DNA of 64,000 nucleotides, taken from contig DF237362.1 of the NCBI GenBank assembly GCA_000708835.1, positions 4,532 through 68,531 of the forward strand, in the 5' to 3' direction. The notes beneath the pieces are model-generated. The model did no database searches and had not been told where the DNA came from. It saw only the letters and a program-made list of their open reading frames with translations. Of the stretch, positions 1 to 12,969 are shown in pieces (within the stretch, counting starts at the first letter, position 1; each line of letters starts with the position of its first letter). Both the position numbers and the translations under genes were made by a program. The stretch is from Klebsormidium nitens (taxonomy: Eukaryota > Streptophyta > Klebsormidiophyceae > Klebsormidiales > Klebsormidiaceae).

Positions 1-752
1 CTGCCCATCTGGGGGGGGTGGGCCCAAGGGGGGGGGTGGGGCATGCAGGGGAGAGAGGTGCAGGGGAGAGAGGCGCTGATGAGCATGCGGAGAGTTCCAG
101 GGATGCGGGGGGCTCTCCTGGCATGACGCATCATGCTGGTAGGGAGCGGGGAACTACGATAGCAGGCGCAGAGGGGCTGGGTTCAAGGGGTGAGTGGGGC
201 AGCGCGTTTCGAGCTTTAGCATGGGCTCTGATCTTGCCTGCTGTGGGAGCTTAGGATGATCAAGGAAGCCGCCTTTTGTTGTCTCATGCATCATATTTGG
301 TGCGACAATCTCATTGTCTGAGAAAGCAGACCAGTGGATGGATTGGCCAGGCTGAGCTTTTGCTGTCCTAGCTGGTAGCATGGGGTCCAAGCTCAGAGAT
401 GCACGGCCAGCTGTTTGAAAAGGTTATCTTAATTCTAATTCTCTTTTGTCGTTAGATTGCTGCTGCTGTCCAGCTTTTTCACGTTCTGGCATAGTCTGTG
501 CGTACTTTGGGGGATCAGTGATTACATCTGCTGGGGTGTTCAATTCCCTCAACCCTTGATTGAATTGGATCTTTGATCACAGATTTCAAATGCTTGCAAT
601 CTCCATAGATTCACTTTAATATGCACATCTTCCAGGTTTTCATGTCTTCTCACCGCTCACAGTGAGCCAGTATATGAGTTGCAAGTGCATCATTTACCAT
701 GCCCTGCTGCGTTTGCAAACAAACTGAACCCCCCCTCTGCTCCTCTCCACAG
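1..752. other. Upstream region or intron, G-rich at the left edge
   Basis: The first ~45 bases are dominated by long G runs. No convincing exon is visible. The segment ends with a pyrimidine-rich tract and a CAG acceptor at 750-752 that feeds the first recognisable exon of the next gene, so at least its right part is probably intron. Confidence 0.4.
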
Positions 753-3696
753 AAGCGGGCCCCGCTCACCCCTCGTCTTTCCAAGGACCCACGTTTCCCC
801 CCCGCCCCGTTGGCCTTGGGATTGCCCCCCTCATCCCCAATCTCAGCGGTATCGACCCCCGCTCCCTCGCGGCTTCCACCTGGTCTCGCACTGAAGCCTC
901 GAAATGGGCTGCCCCTAATGTCGCGGGACTGCTCAATGCTTCTGCCCCTGCTGTGTCCCTTGGGGGATCCCCCCTGTTACCTGGCCCTCGCAGGCCCCCA
1001 GAGGCCCCCGCCGCAGTTCTCCCCGTGCCTGAGGACTTGGCTGCGCGTGCGAGCGGGGCGTGGCATGCGTCCCTGGGGCACCATGGCGTGCCACCTGGCA
1101 CGCAGGGATTGGGTGCCGTGCCCAACTTGGCACTGGGGTCTAAGCCGTTTCCGGGTGACAAGGCGCGGCCTGAGTTGCAGTGGGCCTCGCCAGGCACTCC
1201 GTCGCTTGGAGGGGGGTCGGAGTGGGTGCGGGCCCCTCAGCATGAACGTGCCCAGGTTAGGGACGCCAAGGTTAGCGAGAAACCCAGCTGGTTAAGTCTA
1301 GAGCTCACCGCCACCCCCCACGAGCGGCAGGACACTGAGACCAAGTCGGGAGCTGCGAAATTAGATGCGGTCCCTGGGTCACACCCTCTCGCTCCAAGCC
1401 CGTCCCCCCTCCTACAGGCCTTGCAGAAAATATCCCCAGATGGCGCGAGGGGAGGCCGCCACCTGGCGAGCACGGGCCAGGCCGCTCAGCTTGTAGAGGA
1501 ACAGTCGGCGTGGTACGAACAGTTCAAGGCCAACATCTCGAGCATTGCAGCGTCTGCAGAAACAGTGCCTGTCAGCACCTGGGCGCACGTGCAAGGCGCT
1601 GCAATGAAGCCCCCCTCCCCCGTCTTCCCGAGCCCAGTGCGCCCGCCGGCGACTTCGGCTTTCCACAGCGTGGCTCTAGACACGCGGCCGAGACAGCCGC
1701 AAGAGGAGCCTCGGGGGGCCCGAAAGGAAGCCGACTTGCTGTCGCGGATGGAAGGCAGAGAGGCGGGGCCGGTAGAGAGGGGCGGCATCGAGCCTGCTGT
1801 TGCGCAGGCCGCGGGGCTCATCTTCGGGGGCAGCTACAACGCCGTGGTTGAGGCTGCTCGCTCGAAGGCGTTGAGGGAGATCAAGGGGATCGCGCTGCCG
1901 CCCCTCCTGACCAGCACGGAAGCTTCAAGGCATTCCGCCGTGCCAACCCTCACGCAGTTTTCTGTTGCGCCCCCTACGGGCGCTCCAATGGGTATTCCCC
2001 CCCGCGCTCTTTTTGCCTTCTTGTCCGCCTCACAGCCCACCGGTCCTGCACGGCGCTTGCAAGACGTTCGGATGGACCCCCTTAAGCCCCTCGAGCTTTC
2101 CAGCTCCGCCTTGGGGGGGTCCCGCGACACCCGCGCCGACACCCCCCCCCTGGGAGAAGCCGCGTTGCCGTACAGCGTGTTTGGGGGATCATCCCCCGCG
2201 TCTGTCTCTCTGCGCAACTGGGCCGCTCAGTCGGGCACTTCGTCCGTCGCGTCGCTGGACGTGAGCTCTGCGGTGGGGGTCAAACCGCTGCGGAAACGGT
2301 CGCACGAGGGTCTGGATGCGGGGGAGGAACGGAGGCTGGCCCGTCAGAGGTCATTCGACACGGGCAACAAGAAGCAGAAGGGGAAGAGTGGGCGCTCGCA
2401 GGAGCCGCCCCTGAATCTGACGCTGGAGCTGGGCTCGGGAGAAGCGCCGAACGAGGATTGGCGCGCCGCGCAACCGCATCCAACAGCTCGGCGACCGAGT
2501 CCGCCGCAGTTACTGGCGCCAGGTACGTCCTCTGGGGTTGTGGTCACGATTCTCTACTGAAGTAGCCTTCAACGTTTGGCTGAAGTCCTGACATGCTGTG
2601 TCCAATTGGTGACCATCGTCGAGATAGTGATCAAATCTCGGTACGACGGCCCTTAGTGTAACTCCTGAATGCGGATGTCGTTGCCTGCACTGAGGGCTAT
2701 GTACGTGGAGCAAGACGGGCCCGCTTGAGAAGGCACACTAGGTTCATCTTTCTGCTTCGTGCACTGCATCCAGGTTCACTGACTACAGTGAATCTTCGAT
2801 TACTACTCACTCTGGCATCCGCGAGTCCCTGCCCAAACAAGACCGACGCCGGGATTCTATCTCCCACTTGTAATGAATTCTCTCAGTTGCATCGACATGT
2901 TGTTGACGAGCTGTGACGGCAGCAATTGTCGGACTCGACGATTCTGACGAGTCAAATGGTGAATAGAAGTGCACGTGTCATTTTCACAGGTGACGCCATG
3001 GCATCGGTCGCCGCCAGCACGGCATATGCCGCTTACCTGGACAGCATGAAGGCGGGTATGTCCCTGTCTGCGATCGGAGGCCCTGCGCGCGCCTCGACGC
3101 CCACCGCCAGCTCGTCAGGCTCGGGACCTGGAGTGAGCGCCGGCCAAAACAGGGCCCTGGGGGGCTCCCTGCTCTGGCGGAGCAGCAGCAGCGAGACGTG
3201 GAACTCTGACGCTGAAAGGGGGCCACAAGGGGAGGTCCCACACGAGGGAAGCACCCCGGGCAAAAAGTGGGGGTCAGCCGAATCGCTCCCTATTCACCGG
3301 ATAAGCAGCGGGTGCGGAGGGCGGGTTTGGGAACAGGCGCCGGTTCCAACGGTGGGGTTTGGGGTTCCCGGGGTTTCTGCTTTTAAGGAGGTCCGGGCGA
3401 AGGAGGGGGCCATACGGGAAGCTGCCGGGGGGGGCCGCGCGGCGCTCCTGGATGCGGGGAGTCGGGGCGTCTCACCAATTGCTAGCAGTCAGCAGTCGCT
3501 CACTCAGTCTAGCGGGACGGAGGGGGGGGCCGGGCGGTCGATGGCCAGCATTCTAGGCGGGTACAGAGCAAAGCTGCCCGGTTGGCCGGACAAGCCCATG
3601 CCGGCGGACGAATATTTAGAAGCCCTCCAAAGCAGCCAGTTCCGGCTGAACGTCGACGTACGGGAGCAAAACCCCCGCGAGGGCAAACCCCAGTGA
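753..3696 (+). CDS. Unidentified low-complexity protein, 3' part of gene, with LxLxL motif
   Basis: I do not recognise the family. Two exons are supported. Exon a (753-2522) follows a polypyrimidine tract and CAG acceptor. Exon b (2990-3696) follows TTTTCACAG. The AG|GTACGT donor at 2523 leaves one base of a codon that exon b completes as Gly, so the phase fits. The first two bases of exon a complete a codon begun upstream, so the 5' end lies before 753, possibly outside the window. The visible protein is about 824 residues, rich in Pro, Ala, Ser, Gly and Arg, with no membrane segment. A basic patch (KKQKGK, coded near 2370-2386) suggests nuclear import. It is followed by LNLTLEL (2411-2431), which fits the LxLxL form of the EAR repression motif known from plant transcriptional repressors. 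A regulatory nuclear role is inference only. The C-terminus ends in a plain stop; no downstream exon is needed. Confidence 0.55.
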
Positions 3697-4996
3697 CGTG
3701 AGTTGTTGTCCTATTCCGCGATGTTTGGGCAGCCAAAGAGGGCCGTGCTGGCCTATGTGTATAGACTATGCTAGCTTTCGCTTCTTGTGTTGCTTCTGGT
3801 ATACCTTGTGCTAACAAGTCTGAGTCGGTAGCTTAGCTCCCTATGTGGGGCGTTGACTTCCTTTCCTGAACGATAGCAGCACCTTAACTTAGCCTGTTAC
3901 TTCTGGATTACGTCCTGTATTAGTCACTGAAGGGAGCGCGTTAGAGTAGAAGGGGCCACCTCAAAACAATGCCACCTTAGCGCGTTGGTAAACGACATTC
4001 TTTGACCTTATATACCCTGGATTCAAAACCTCTGTATGCCTGTCAAGCACCACTACTTGCCTTCGCTCCAAGGAAGCAATTCATCATGTGCAGACGGTAA
4101 TTGTTCCGCGAGGATCCTAGGGCTAGCCTCGACTGGCCCGGCCGCCTTTGCTCGACATACTATAAGATCCGTTCATATGGCTTCATAATAGATAATTCAG
4201 CATGTACGTCCAGCGCCCAAGCGCTGGTATGCCTAGGCCGTGAAGCGCCTCACAATCAAATTCCAAAACATTTGTGTGCTTCACGAGGAGCTTATGCCCA
4301 ATCTGGCTCATTTACGATTACGGAGACTGAACACATGCAGGCGCGGGCCATGTACGTCACATGAGCTTAATGAATGCTCCGTACAGTTCGAGTATAATCT
4401 TGACTGGGAGGTCCGTCTGACATATACATAGGAGTGCATGCAAGGAACTTGCCACGCTAAGTCCGAGAAGTGACTGCGCATATTGCTCCTTTCAGGCCGG
4501 GCCGCTCACGCACGTTTTAAGTGTCAACAAGATAATTGCAAGAAGCCTGTTAACGCTCCACCATGCATCGAAACAACTGCGAACACTTTTGGACGTTGAC
4601 AAGGCACTAATACCATGAAGGAGGTTGACAACGCCCAGAAGTGCTATATCAGCGCAACTTGGCAGTAGAGGTATACTGTCGCACATTAGAGATACGGGCA
4701 TGGATTTCCAAACCTCAAACCAAAAAGCAACCGTTTGTAACATCTATCTCTACCGCATCCGGACCGTGGGCTTCCATGGAACTTTAGCCTCATAAATGCT
4801 ACGATCATGAACCAACTGACGACACTTGTGGCCGTCGCAATTAGATAGCCCCTGTATCACTAGCACCTATAGTTACCAACAAAAGTGAAGACCTCAACCA
4901 AATCGAAGCACTACCTTTTGGACCGTCGATTAAGTGTTTGTTCCCCTATCTAAACCTAACGAACTAGGGCAACTAATCAAAGGCATCGAGGTGTTT
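3697..4996. other. Intergenic region between convergent genes
   Basis: It separates the 3' ends of the unidentified gene (+) and bestrophin A (-). Reading frames are short and unlike any family I know. I see no RNA gene or repeat. Confidence 0.5.
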
Positions 4997-7900
4997 TCAT
5001 TGTGATACTCCACTCTCATGACGGGAGATCAGCGGCTCGCCAAACTTGACGGGCAGGTGGATGAAGTTGTCGACCCGGGTGTGCCACTTGACCACGAAAT
5101 CGAACACTGCCAACACAGGAGCGGTGCCCGGTCAGCGGAATGCGCAGTCGGGATAAGGTGAAGCGACGGCGTACGCAACTGGGCAATTCAGGGGCTTTTC
5201 GGGCAGCTTCGCACACCCGAGATCAGCGATCAATTTCGATCAGTCATAAACCCAAATGGAGCGTATCCCTGGTGCTGCACACTGCTGAGTTGGGGCCTGC
5301 ACTCGGCCAATCGCCCGATATACTTCGTAACGCCTCCGAGATGTTTGGAGGTGCATTTGCCAGGCTGTCCTCCGATGCCCGACTGACCGTCTAAGGATCG
5401 TTTACTCACTTAAATCTGCTCATCTTGGAGCGAAGAACAATGCTCTCACTGGCAGCTTTGGGCAGCGGAAAAGCAACGGAAGCGCGTTTGTTCCTTTGAA
5501 AGACCAAGGTCCTTATCACGGGAGGGTAAATATCGCGAGGTCATCACGTTCTTTGACAACAAACTGTCAAAGACGCAACAGAAGCTTTCACAGGGTCACA
5601 CTGCTCGTATCGCAGGTTTCGTTGGAAGCCAAAGACAAAGCGCAGTTTAGGCGACCGCCGGGCAGGCCCCCTCACCCGGGATGTCGCTCTCGTCGCTGCC
5701 GAAGGGCTCGGCGAGGTTGTTGGCGAGCTCGCGCAGGCCGAGGAAGGCGTAGACGTTGAGGAAGCACGCGAAGATGCCCCAGTAGTAGCTGTAGAAGATC
5801 CACTGGTACGCCAACAGGAGCAGCCACAAATTGTTTACCAGGCTGATGTAGTGGTACATCGCAAACGGCACCTGCGCAGAAACCGGGTACGGTTTGGGGC
5901 TTGTTGATTCAGGTTTAGTACGGTTGGCTCGTGCTGTTGGCTTGTCACAAAAGAAGGTCCGGTGAAGGAAAAGTAAGTGCACGAAGGGCGAGAGGTTCTC
6001 AATAGGATTGGTTGATTGATGCACGACCAGTGGCATCGTCGGAATCTAACAATCCGCTATTCCATCAAACAGACCTGTATTGCAACAGAGAGTTAAAAAG
6101 CGCCATGGATCGAATGCAACAGCTTCTCGGGTAGCGCGTAAGTCAGGAGACTGCGGGTCCTGCGTCAGGAATAGATAGACACTCTCCGGTATCGACACAG
6201 TGCCGTTAGCATCACGGGCTGTATCCAGACCATCGCAATGCTCTGCCTATGCTCCCACCACTTGCGGGGCTCTGGTTGCATCTGTCCCGACCAACGTGGG
6301 CAGAAGCCCATCTCGAGCCAACGTCAGCAAAAGCAGAAGACCTTAGCAACAACTAAGAAGGCCTGGACTTGTTCCGCCAAGTTGCCTTTCCAGACCGGGA
6401 GACGCGCAGGCGAATGAGCTCACCGGCTGTTCGGTGGTTGCATAAAGGGCGAAGAAGTTATTCTGGATGTCCCTCATCTGGCCCCCCAGCTCCGCCGCCA
6501 CGTTATCGCCAATCTTGCCCGCCTTCACGTACTCCCACAGCAGCTGACTGCAGCTCGTCGTGATCTGCAACAGGTGGGTGAGACACCGGTCAGCTCGATC
6601 AGCCAACGACTGCGTCACAAAGTCTCTGAAGGGTAATCGCCAGGCCGGATGCGCAGAACATGGGACATCGGCAAAACGACCTGAGTGATGACATGGGATC
6701 CAATCAGACGGGAACAAAGGCGGCCAACCGGAGTGGTCGCCGGACGTAGAACCCAGACAGCCCAGCCCGACTGTCCAATGCACGTTCCTGAAACCCACTG
6801 AAGTGATGCCAAGCGTCGAATATTACCCCATCAACATCGAATCAGGTAGCTTCGAAAGGAAGGCAAGTCATCAGATCAAGAGTCAGCGTGAGAGAAGCCC
6901 TCCGCCAATCGGCACTGAGAGCACTGTCCACAAGGAGTCCTACAAGGACAACTCACTGTGAGCAACCCTTTTCAACAGGCTTACCATTGCCATTGGCCAT
7001 CAAGTGGGATCGGCCCTTTTCCTTGAGACACCGCTTCAAGCGAACCCAAACTTTAGGAAGGTATTTTATTTGGCCGTCCCGTTGAACCATGCCCTCAGCA
7101 AACAAGGTCAGTACCAGTTAGACAGATCTTCTTTTCAGGGATCCCTTTGACTTCAGCTCTTCCCTTTCCCTAGTCACAACCCCGAGTCGACTTTGAGAGC
7201 CCATAAGAACTTAGTAAGCATTGACTAATCCGGTGAGACTTCGTTTCAAACTCGACCTCGAATCCGTGCACAAAACCAAACAACTGTTGAGAACTTCTTC
7301 TGTCAACTGTCAACTGTCAAACTTCTTCTCAACAGAAGTTTGACTCCAAAGGCTGAGCTGCAGCAGAAGCAGTGCGCGGCCGGCCCGACCCACCTCGGTG
7401 ATGGGGTACTCCCCAACGGGCACCTTCATGAGCGCCTCCCTATCTGAAGCGCTGATGAGGCCGTACTCGTTGACCTTGGCCCACGCCCACTCGTCGACGC
7501 CGTTCTCGCGGTACGACGGCAGCCAGCCGAAACCCAGATACACCTGATAGAAAACGAATTTTGCAGGTCATAAGGTCGTTTTATAATTTGGGGGATGGGT
7601 GACGAGAAGGGGTTGTGTTGGCGCTCTCGGAAGGTGCACTCATACCTCATGCGAGGGTCACCCGGGACCAATTTCCGGCCAGAAAGATTCTTCGTTCCGT
7701 CTGGTAAGAGGCTGGCATCTCTCTGCAGTATCGAACTCACCGGGCAACTGAATGAAGTGCCGAACTGATTTAAAAAGAATGCAACTTTAGTGCTGAATTG
7801 CAGTTGGGGGAAGCCGATCTCAGTATGCAGGTGTCCGAGTCAGTGTTCTCTTGCGTTGCACGTCCCCTGCTGAAGCAAGGTTGCTGTAAGTCCGGTTACT

Positions 7901-9657
7901 ATTGATCCACTTGCTGCACCTTCTGGTCCACAGACTGACCTGTGCCACTACCCAGCGCGCAACAGTCGCACGCAGCTCGTTGGCGCCGTCAAAGACATCG
8001 TTGGGCAGGTGCGTGCGCAGGATGTTGATCACGGTGTTAATGTTGATCTCGATAGCGCGCACCGTGTTGTACTGCTGGAAGAATCTGCGAGGGGGAAAGG
8101 AGCTGCTTGCACGGGGGCGCTCGTGTGGTGTCGCAATGCGATCCGAGATAGCATACCGCCAAGGTAACTTGCCCCTAAAAGTCTGGAAGGAAATGGGAGC
8201 CTTATCGAGAAAAGGCGAAACTAAGAATGTATCTCAAAGATGCGTAAACCACTCATCTGCAGGGCTTAAGAAGCAGAGCTTTGCCTTGTGCGAATTGTGA
8301 TATATTTCTCTAAGCGCGAGGCAAAAACTCAAAACATACGCAAATCAGTTTTCCGCACATAAAGGTGGCGAATCCTTTGGCCGTACGGTAGAAGTTGGTA
8401 TTAGCAACGACTGGAGCGCTCTGATCAGTTTACTGGGCTTCTTATGAAGTGGTGCTACAGCTGTTTCCATAGCTGGTCACACGAGATAGAAGCGACGGTT
8501 TTTGGAGCCCAGTTGATTCTAGCGGATTGCAAGTTGTCTTGACAGCAAGCCTATGAGTTTCGATCAGGTTCCATACACCAAAACATGAAATAATATGCAG
8601 AAAGGGAACGGATTGTCTTCGCGGCATCAGGTCAAACCTCTATATGAAGAAGGTCACGACTAGGGACGCCTGGACTTGCAGATTGAGATATGAATGCCTT
8701 AAATACCTCCAATTCCTAGATTGGAACTTAAGCTTCAGACAAACATTTTCTTGGTGCTGGGTTTGAGGGGCTCGTACTAACCTGGCATAGCAGTCGCCCG
8801 CGTGAATGACGACCATGAAGGTGACGAGCCCGCCGAAGAAACCGTAGATGAAGCTGCTCATCCAGGGCCAGCCATGCGCGTCCACAAAGAAGTCGACACT
8901 CTCCGAGTTGCCGAGCGCGGTGTAGTAAACGATGCTCAGCACAACGTTCATTGTCATCAGAAGCCAGAAGAAGGGGCTGCTGAACACGATTTTGGTCACC
9001 GTGCTGCTCCACGCGAACAGGTGGAGCAGCGTCTTGTTGGGGTCGTACAAGATGGTCATCGGGGCAATCTGGAGGCAGAGTCGCAAAAGGAATCAGCAGA
9101 AGATACTTGAGAGCAGAATCATGTGGGACTGAACGCTGCACCCGACATCTACTGCTCTTACTCAGAAAAAACGCAGCTGCAGCTCTCATTGCAGACGTCC
9201 GGCCAGTGAACAAGCAGCTCCAGCCACACCTCAACAGTAACAAGTGTAAACGCACTTGTCTCCCTTGCCTAGTCTGAGCCAGAAGATACATCCGACTTAC
9301 TGTCACAATGCAACTAAACTCCTCCTTCAAGTTCCTCAAGATCAACAATAAATGATGGCCTCCAAAGAGCTTTCATGGGGGTGTCACGAAAATGTAGTTT
9401 GATCACAACATGCCATCTGCTTAAAACTCCGTGGACCTGTCTAGGATCACTTAGTTGAATCATAAGGCTGCCAAAGAATGGGCTAACTTCGTACTGACCT
9501 TGCCAGCACTCCTGAGCTTCTCCACCTCCTCAACATAGACGTTGCTGGAAAGGGGCCTGAACAGGTTCCCGTTGTTGTTCATTGCCGCGGGCAGCTGCTG
9601 CAAGCTTCCTATCTCCGCATCAAACTTGGCAGCGTCGATCTCCATGCCGGGGGCCAT
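4997..9657 (-). CDS. Bestrophin-family anion channel, paralogue A
   Basis: Predicted 395-aa multi-pass membrane protein of the bestrophin/UPF0187 type; the family forms pentameric chloride/bicarbonate channels. Seven exons in transcript order: 9657-9499, 9068-8782, 8084-7940, 7543-7394, 6564-6424, 5871-5676, 5106-4997. All junctions are GT-AG and phase-consistent. The start is the first of two nearby Met codons; the 53-codon first exon equals that of paralogue B. Hydrophobic segments lie around residues 80-105, 125-145 and 300-340. The family-type signature is EPFGSDESDIP near residues 349-359, just before the last intron, followed by VFDFVVKWH. The soluble N-terminus is not Ser/Arg-rich, so plastid targeting is not evident. 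It has one intron (between the third and fourth exons) that paralogue B lacks. Family assignment rests on motif recognition, not a search; ion selectivity cannot be read. Confidence 0.82.
7318..7342. repeat. Small hairpin in bestrophin A intron
   Basis: CAAACTTC (7318-7325) pairs perfectly with GAAGTTTG (7335-7342) across a 9-base loop. Just upstream lies a threefold TGTCAAC-type direct repeat. The context is intronic and no function is assigned. Confidence 0.5.
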
Positions 9658-11269
9658 TGCACTGCTGGGGAAACGTCATTCATGAGAAAACTGACCAGGG
9701 TTTACGTTTCTGTGGGATGAAAGAAGTTTTCGCGGTCAATTTGCACAAAGAACAACAGTGACACATAGATGAAGTTAGGCGCTTGTATGAACTTCTTGCA
9801 TCTGCCAATCTTGATCTCAGAAGCTGGTTTTCTTTCTTTCCACGCTGACAAGTGAGACGAGGCACTGCAATGATAACATGAGAAGAACACCGCCTGATAG
9901 ACTGGTTAAACGCGCGCAAGCCTGCCACCAACAGAAGTTGCTGTCAGGGCCATGCTTTGTGATTTGAGTTTGAGCTTGGGCTGAGACAAAAGCGCCCGCT
10001 CCAAGCAATCTTTTAAGGAAGCTTCGGCAGCGACACGCTAAATCAGAGAGACACCAAACGGCCTTGGTTGGCTTAAGTGTGTACCAGCCATTAAACTTCA
10101 GCATTTGCTGCTGCTGTCAGGATTCAGGCCCAGGCATTTTTACCACTTAACTTGGACATCAGAAGTGATTGTGTAGTCTGAGATACAGACAGAACCTGAA
10201 GATGCTGTAGCAGAAGCTGCGAACTTTGCTGTCTACATTGGGTCTCTCTCCCTCATAGCTTGTACGATATGAAGCATCTACAAGTACTGCAGACCAAAGT
10301 TTGATGTCATGCTGCCTGTCTACGCGCACGAGAAACCCCTGTATCTTGCCTGTCAAGTTGATGCACCTGACGAGCTGATTTCTTGTAATATGACTCTTTA
10401 AAACCACTTTGGGGCCCAGGATCAGGGTTTAGGAAAAGAAAACCCAATCAACTGACTCAGTAAGTACTACACAGCATCCTGAGCAAGCTCCTGAGATTTT
10501 TTCGTTCCAGACATTGAAGAATCATGTCTTACTTCTTCAGCCCTCAAACATCAAACGAAAGTGTCAAAGGGAGGCGAAACTACAATGCACTATTGTCGCT
10601 GCAGTCGGGTCGTTGAAGTCTGGCCATGTCGCCCTATAATGCGTTGGATTTCGCTCCACGTATGCTCAGGGATGTTGTCATGTTTTCTCCAAAGTCAAGA
10701 AGAGTTGGCCAGAAGACAGAGGAAATCAGCAGCAGCTTGACATGATACACTACACAAGGGCTCACCTGTCTGGTGCAATCAGCCACACAGCGGCAGTAAT
10801 GCAGCCTTCTCTTGGGATTTCTGTACGGCTCTCAGCGACTACTTGCCTGCAACAAGGCTTGTCCCTATACTGGGGCTAAATATACTGTCGGGAGCGCAGC
10901 CGTTGTACTATGTCATTTATGCCCTCGTTTCCAGAACAGGCCAGGCCGTCCCTTGGTTTCTGCCCGCCCCTACGGCACGCACCCTGTTTGAGCAACCCAG
11001 TCAGACGCTTCGCAGCCCTGCTATGCCCTGCTGTACCAAGGCACTGACCATTAGTCCTGAACCCTTCAATAACCTTGCAGAAACACAAAGTAGATACCTG
11101 CCGGCTCGTGGCAGCAGCATACCACTTCTTTCACCTCGCGACCACCATTGGCATGACAGCATGAACGGGTCTCAAGTCTCAACTCTATTATTATACTTTT
11201 CCTCCAGTTGCAGCGCAGAGCTCATGAGTTGTGACCACAAACTTCAAAGGCTAGAGCCTAGCTGCCTCT

Positions 11270-12775
11270 ACTAGGTAGGTAGGTACGGTAGGTACCTAGC
11301 CGGTTTCCAGTTCCGTCGTGAGTCGTGACTCGTCCCCTCCGAACAAGGTCGCGACTGGAAGACTGTACACGGGACAGTCGTAGGCTACTCGTAGCTAGGT
11401 AGGCAGGTACCATCCGTACGGTCTGTACATTGACCTACGGTATTAAAGGTAATCTCCGTACCAAGTGCACCGGTCGTGCACAATAGGCTATGCAGAGCTA
11501 GTGTCCCGGGAAAGCGTACCGGGTTCTCCAAATAGACCTTTCCCGAACGGGCGACAGGGTTTGGTGCTCGGCTCGGATGCTTTTCGCACGGAGGATTTTG
11601 AGCTCCGACCAGTACCGGCCGTGATCGAACGCATTAATGAGGACGGGTTCACGTCGTCTCTGTCGCGAACGTCAACATTGGCCGGCCCCGGGCCATGAAG
11701 ACAGGAAATATGAGCACGCATACGGGCCGTGGTCTCTGCACATACCGTAATTATAGAGGGCCCGGAATCGGTTGTATCGAATCGAGAGCCCGACTCCCCC
11801 TTTGTAATCTGACTTGCATGAAGCCGGTACGTATTCTGCAGAATGTTCGTCAACATGCATATAAGCTTTCGATTGACAAGACCGGTAGATGCCGGTGCTC
11901 ATACCGGCGCGGCGCGACCTTTGGGTTAGAGTAGGTACAGTTTTTGCTGATACCCACCTGTACCTGACCAGTGAGCGGGGTACCAAAGACGGGCCGAAAT
12001 TCAGATAGGAAGAAGTAAACTTCATAAGTGTAATAAGGTCTGACAGTAATAAGGAGCCGACGAAGACGGGTGGGGACCGGGGTTAATCTGGTGGCTAGGG
12101 ACCAGGGTGGGTCCGGGTGCGGAACGAGCCATTAGTGGTTAGGGTTTCAGTGTACCTAAATAAACCAGAAGTTTTCTCTTCGTATATTTACAAATAGAGC
12201 CTTATTATTATTATTGAATTTTATGGTTATGATATATATGTAGAGGTACGTACCTGCCTCGAGGTACCTATGCCCGTACCTACTGGATGCGCAAATCCGT
12301 TGGTACCACGTACCTACTTACCCTCGAACTACCTAGGTACCAGCTTCTTCCCGAGCAACCTGCAAGCTTTAGCCAATATAGGTACCAATATAGGTACGTA
12401 GCACCGTTTAATAACTACGGTACCTACCACAGGCCCGGGCACACAAACTCAGAGTCAGGACCCAGGAATCAGGATCGAACTCAAGAAATGATATACGTTA
12501 GAGATGATCATAAATTAAACCGCACCAAGATGGGGAGGGTTAGCACGGTGATTAGCGTTGGTACACCTGTGGATCAGGCGTTCTGGGTGTAAGGTAAGTT
12601 GAGGTTTTTTAAATCAAACCTTGGCTTAACCGGTATTTCAAAAAAAGAAATTATTTCTTGACTTTCAAGTCTCCGGGGACCAGGGTAGCCGGGTACCTCC
12701 TGCGGTAGGTACCTAGGTACCTGTGCATTAATGGTGGCGCGAGCTGAGAAACTGGTTGGTAGGTACAATAAACAC
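11270..12775. repeat. GGTACC/TAGG-rich low-complexity tract
   Basis: At least eleven GGTACC hexamers can be counted by eye in ~1.5 kb (for example 11291, 11406, 11979, 12263, 12302, 12336, 12381, 12419, 12692, 12708, 12717), with many partial TACCTA/TAGGTA runs. By chance about one would be expected every 4 kb. The hexamer is palindromic, so the tract is symmetric between strands. It surrounds the MITE at 12005-12230. Confidence 0.7.
12005..12230. mobile_element. MITE-like element, diverged copy
   Basis: The ends match the inverted termini of the better-preserved copy at 58718-58906. On the left is an ATAGG...AAACTT...TAATAAGG series; on the right a CCTTATTATTATT...TTATGGTTAT series. The core (about 12055-12130) has the same GGTGGGG...GTGGCTAGGG...GGTGCGGAACG pattern as the copies at 22 kb and 58 kb. 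No coding capacity and no clear target duplication at this copy. Confidence 0.6.
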
Positions 12776-12891
12776 CTCTGAACTTTGAAGTGTCAGTGTC
12801 AGGAATTCAGATCGCTGACATAGAAGGGAGATTCCAGAATCCTAATGCGGCATGCCCTCAGCTACCGTAGCGCCAAGGGAATTCACCACCT

Positions 12892-12969
12892 TTTTGTGCG
12901 AATAATTGATTTCGAAAGATTTTAGGTTTCACCGAGCGGAATGGATATTTTCCAACATTTCGCACAAAA
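12892..12969. repeat. 11-bp perfect inverted repeat
   Basis: TTTTGTGCGAA at 12892-12902 is the exact reverse complement of 12959-12969, with a 56-base AT-rich loop. It may be a relic of a small element; function unknown. Confidence 0.5.

Noticed and set aside
10843-11274. 143-codon plus-strand frame as a gene
   Set aside because: No recognisable domain, no partner exon and composition like its intergenic surroundings.
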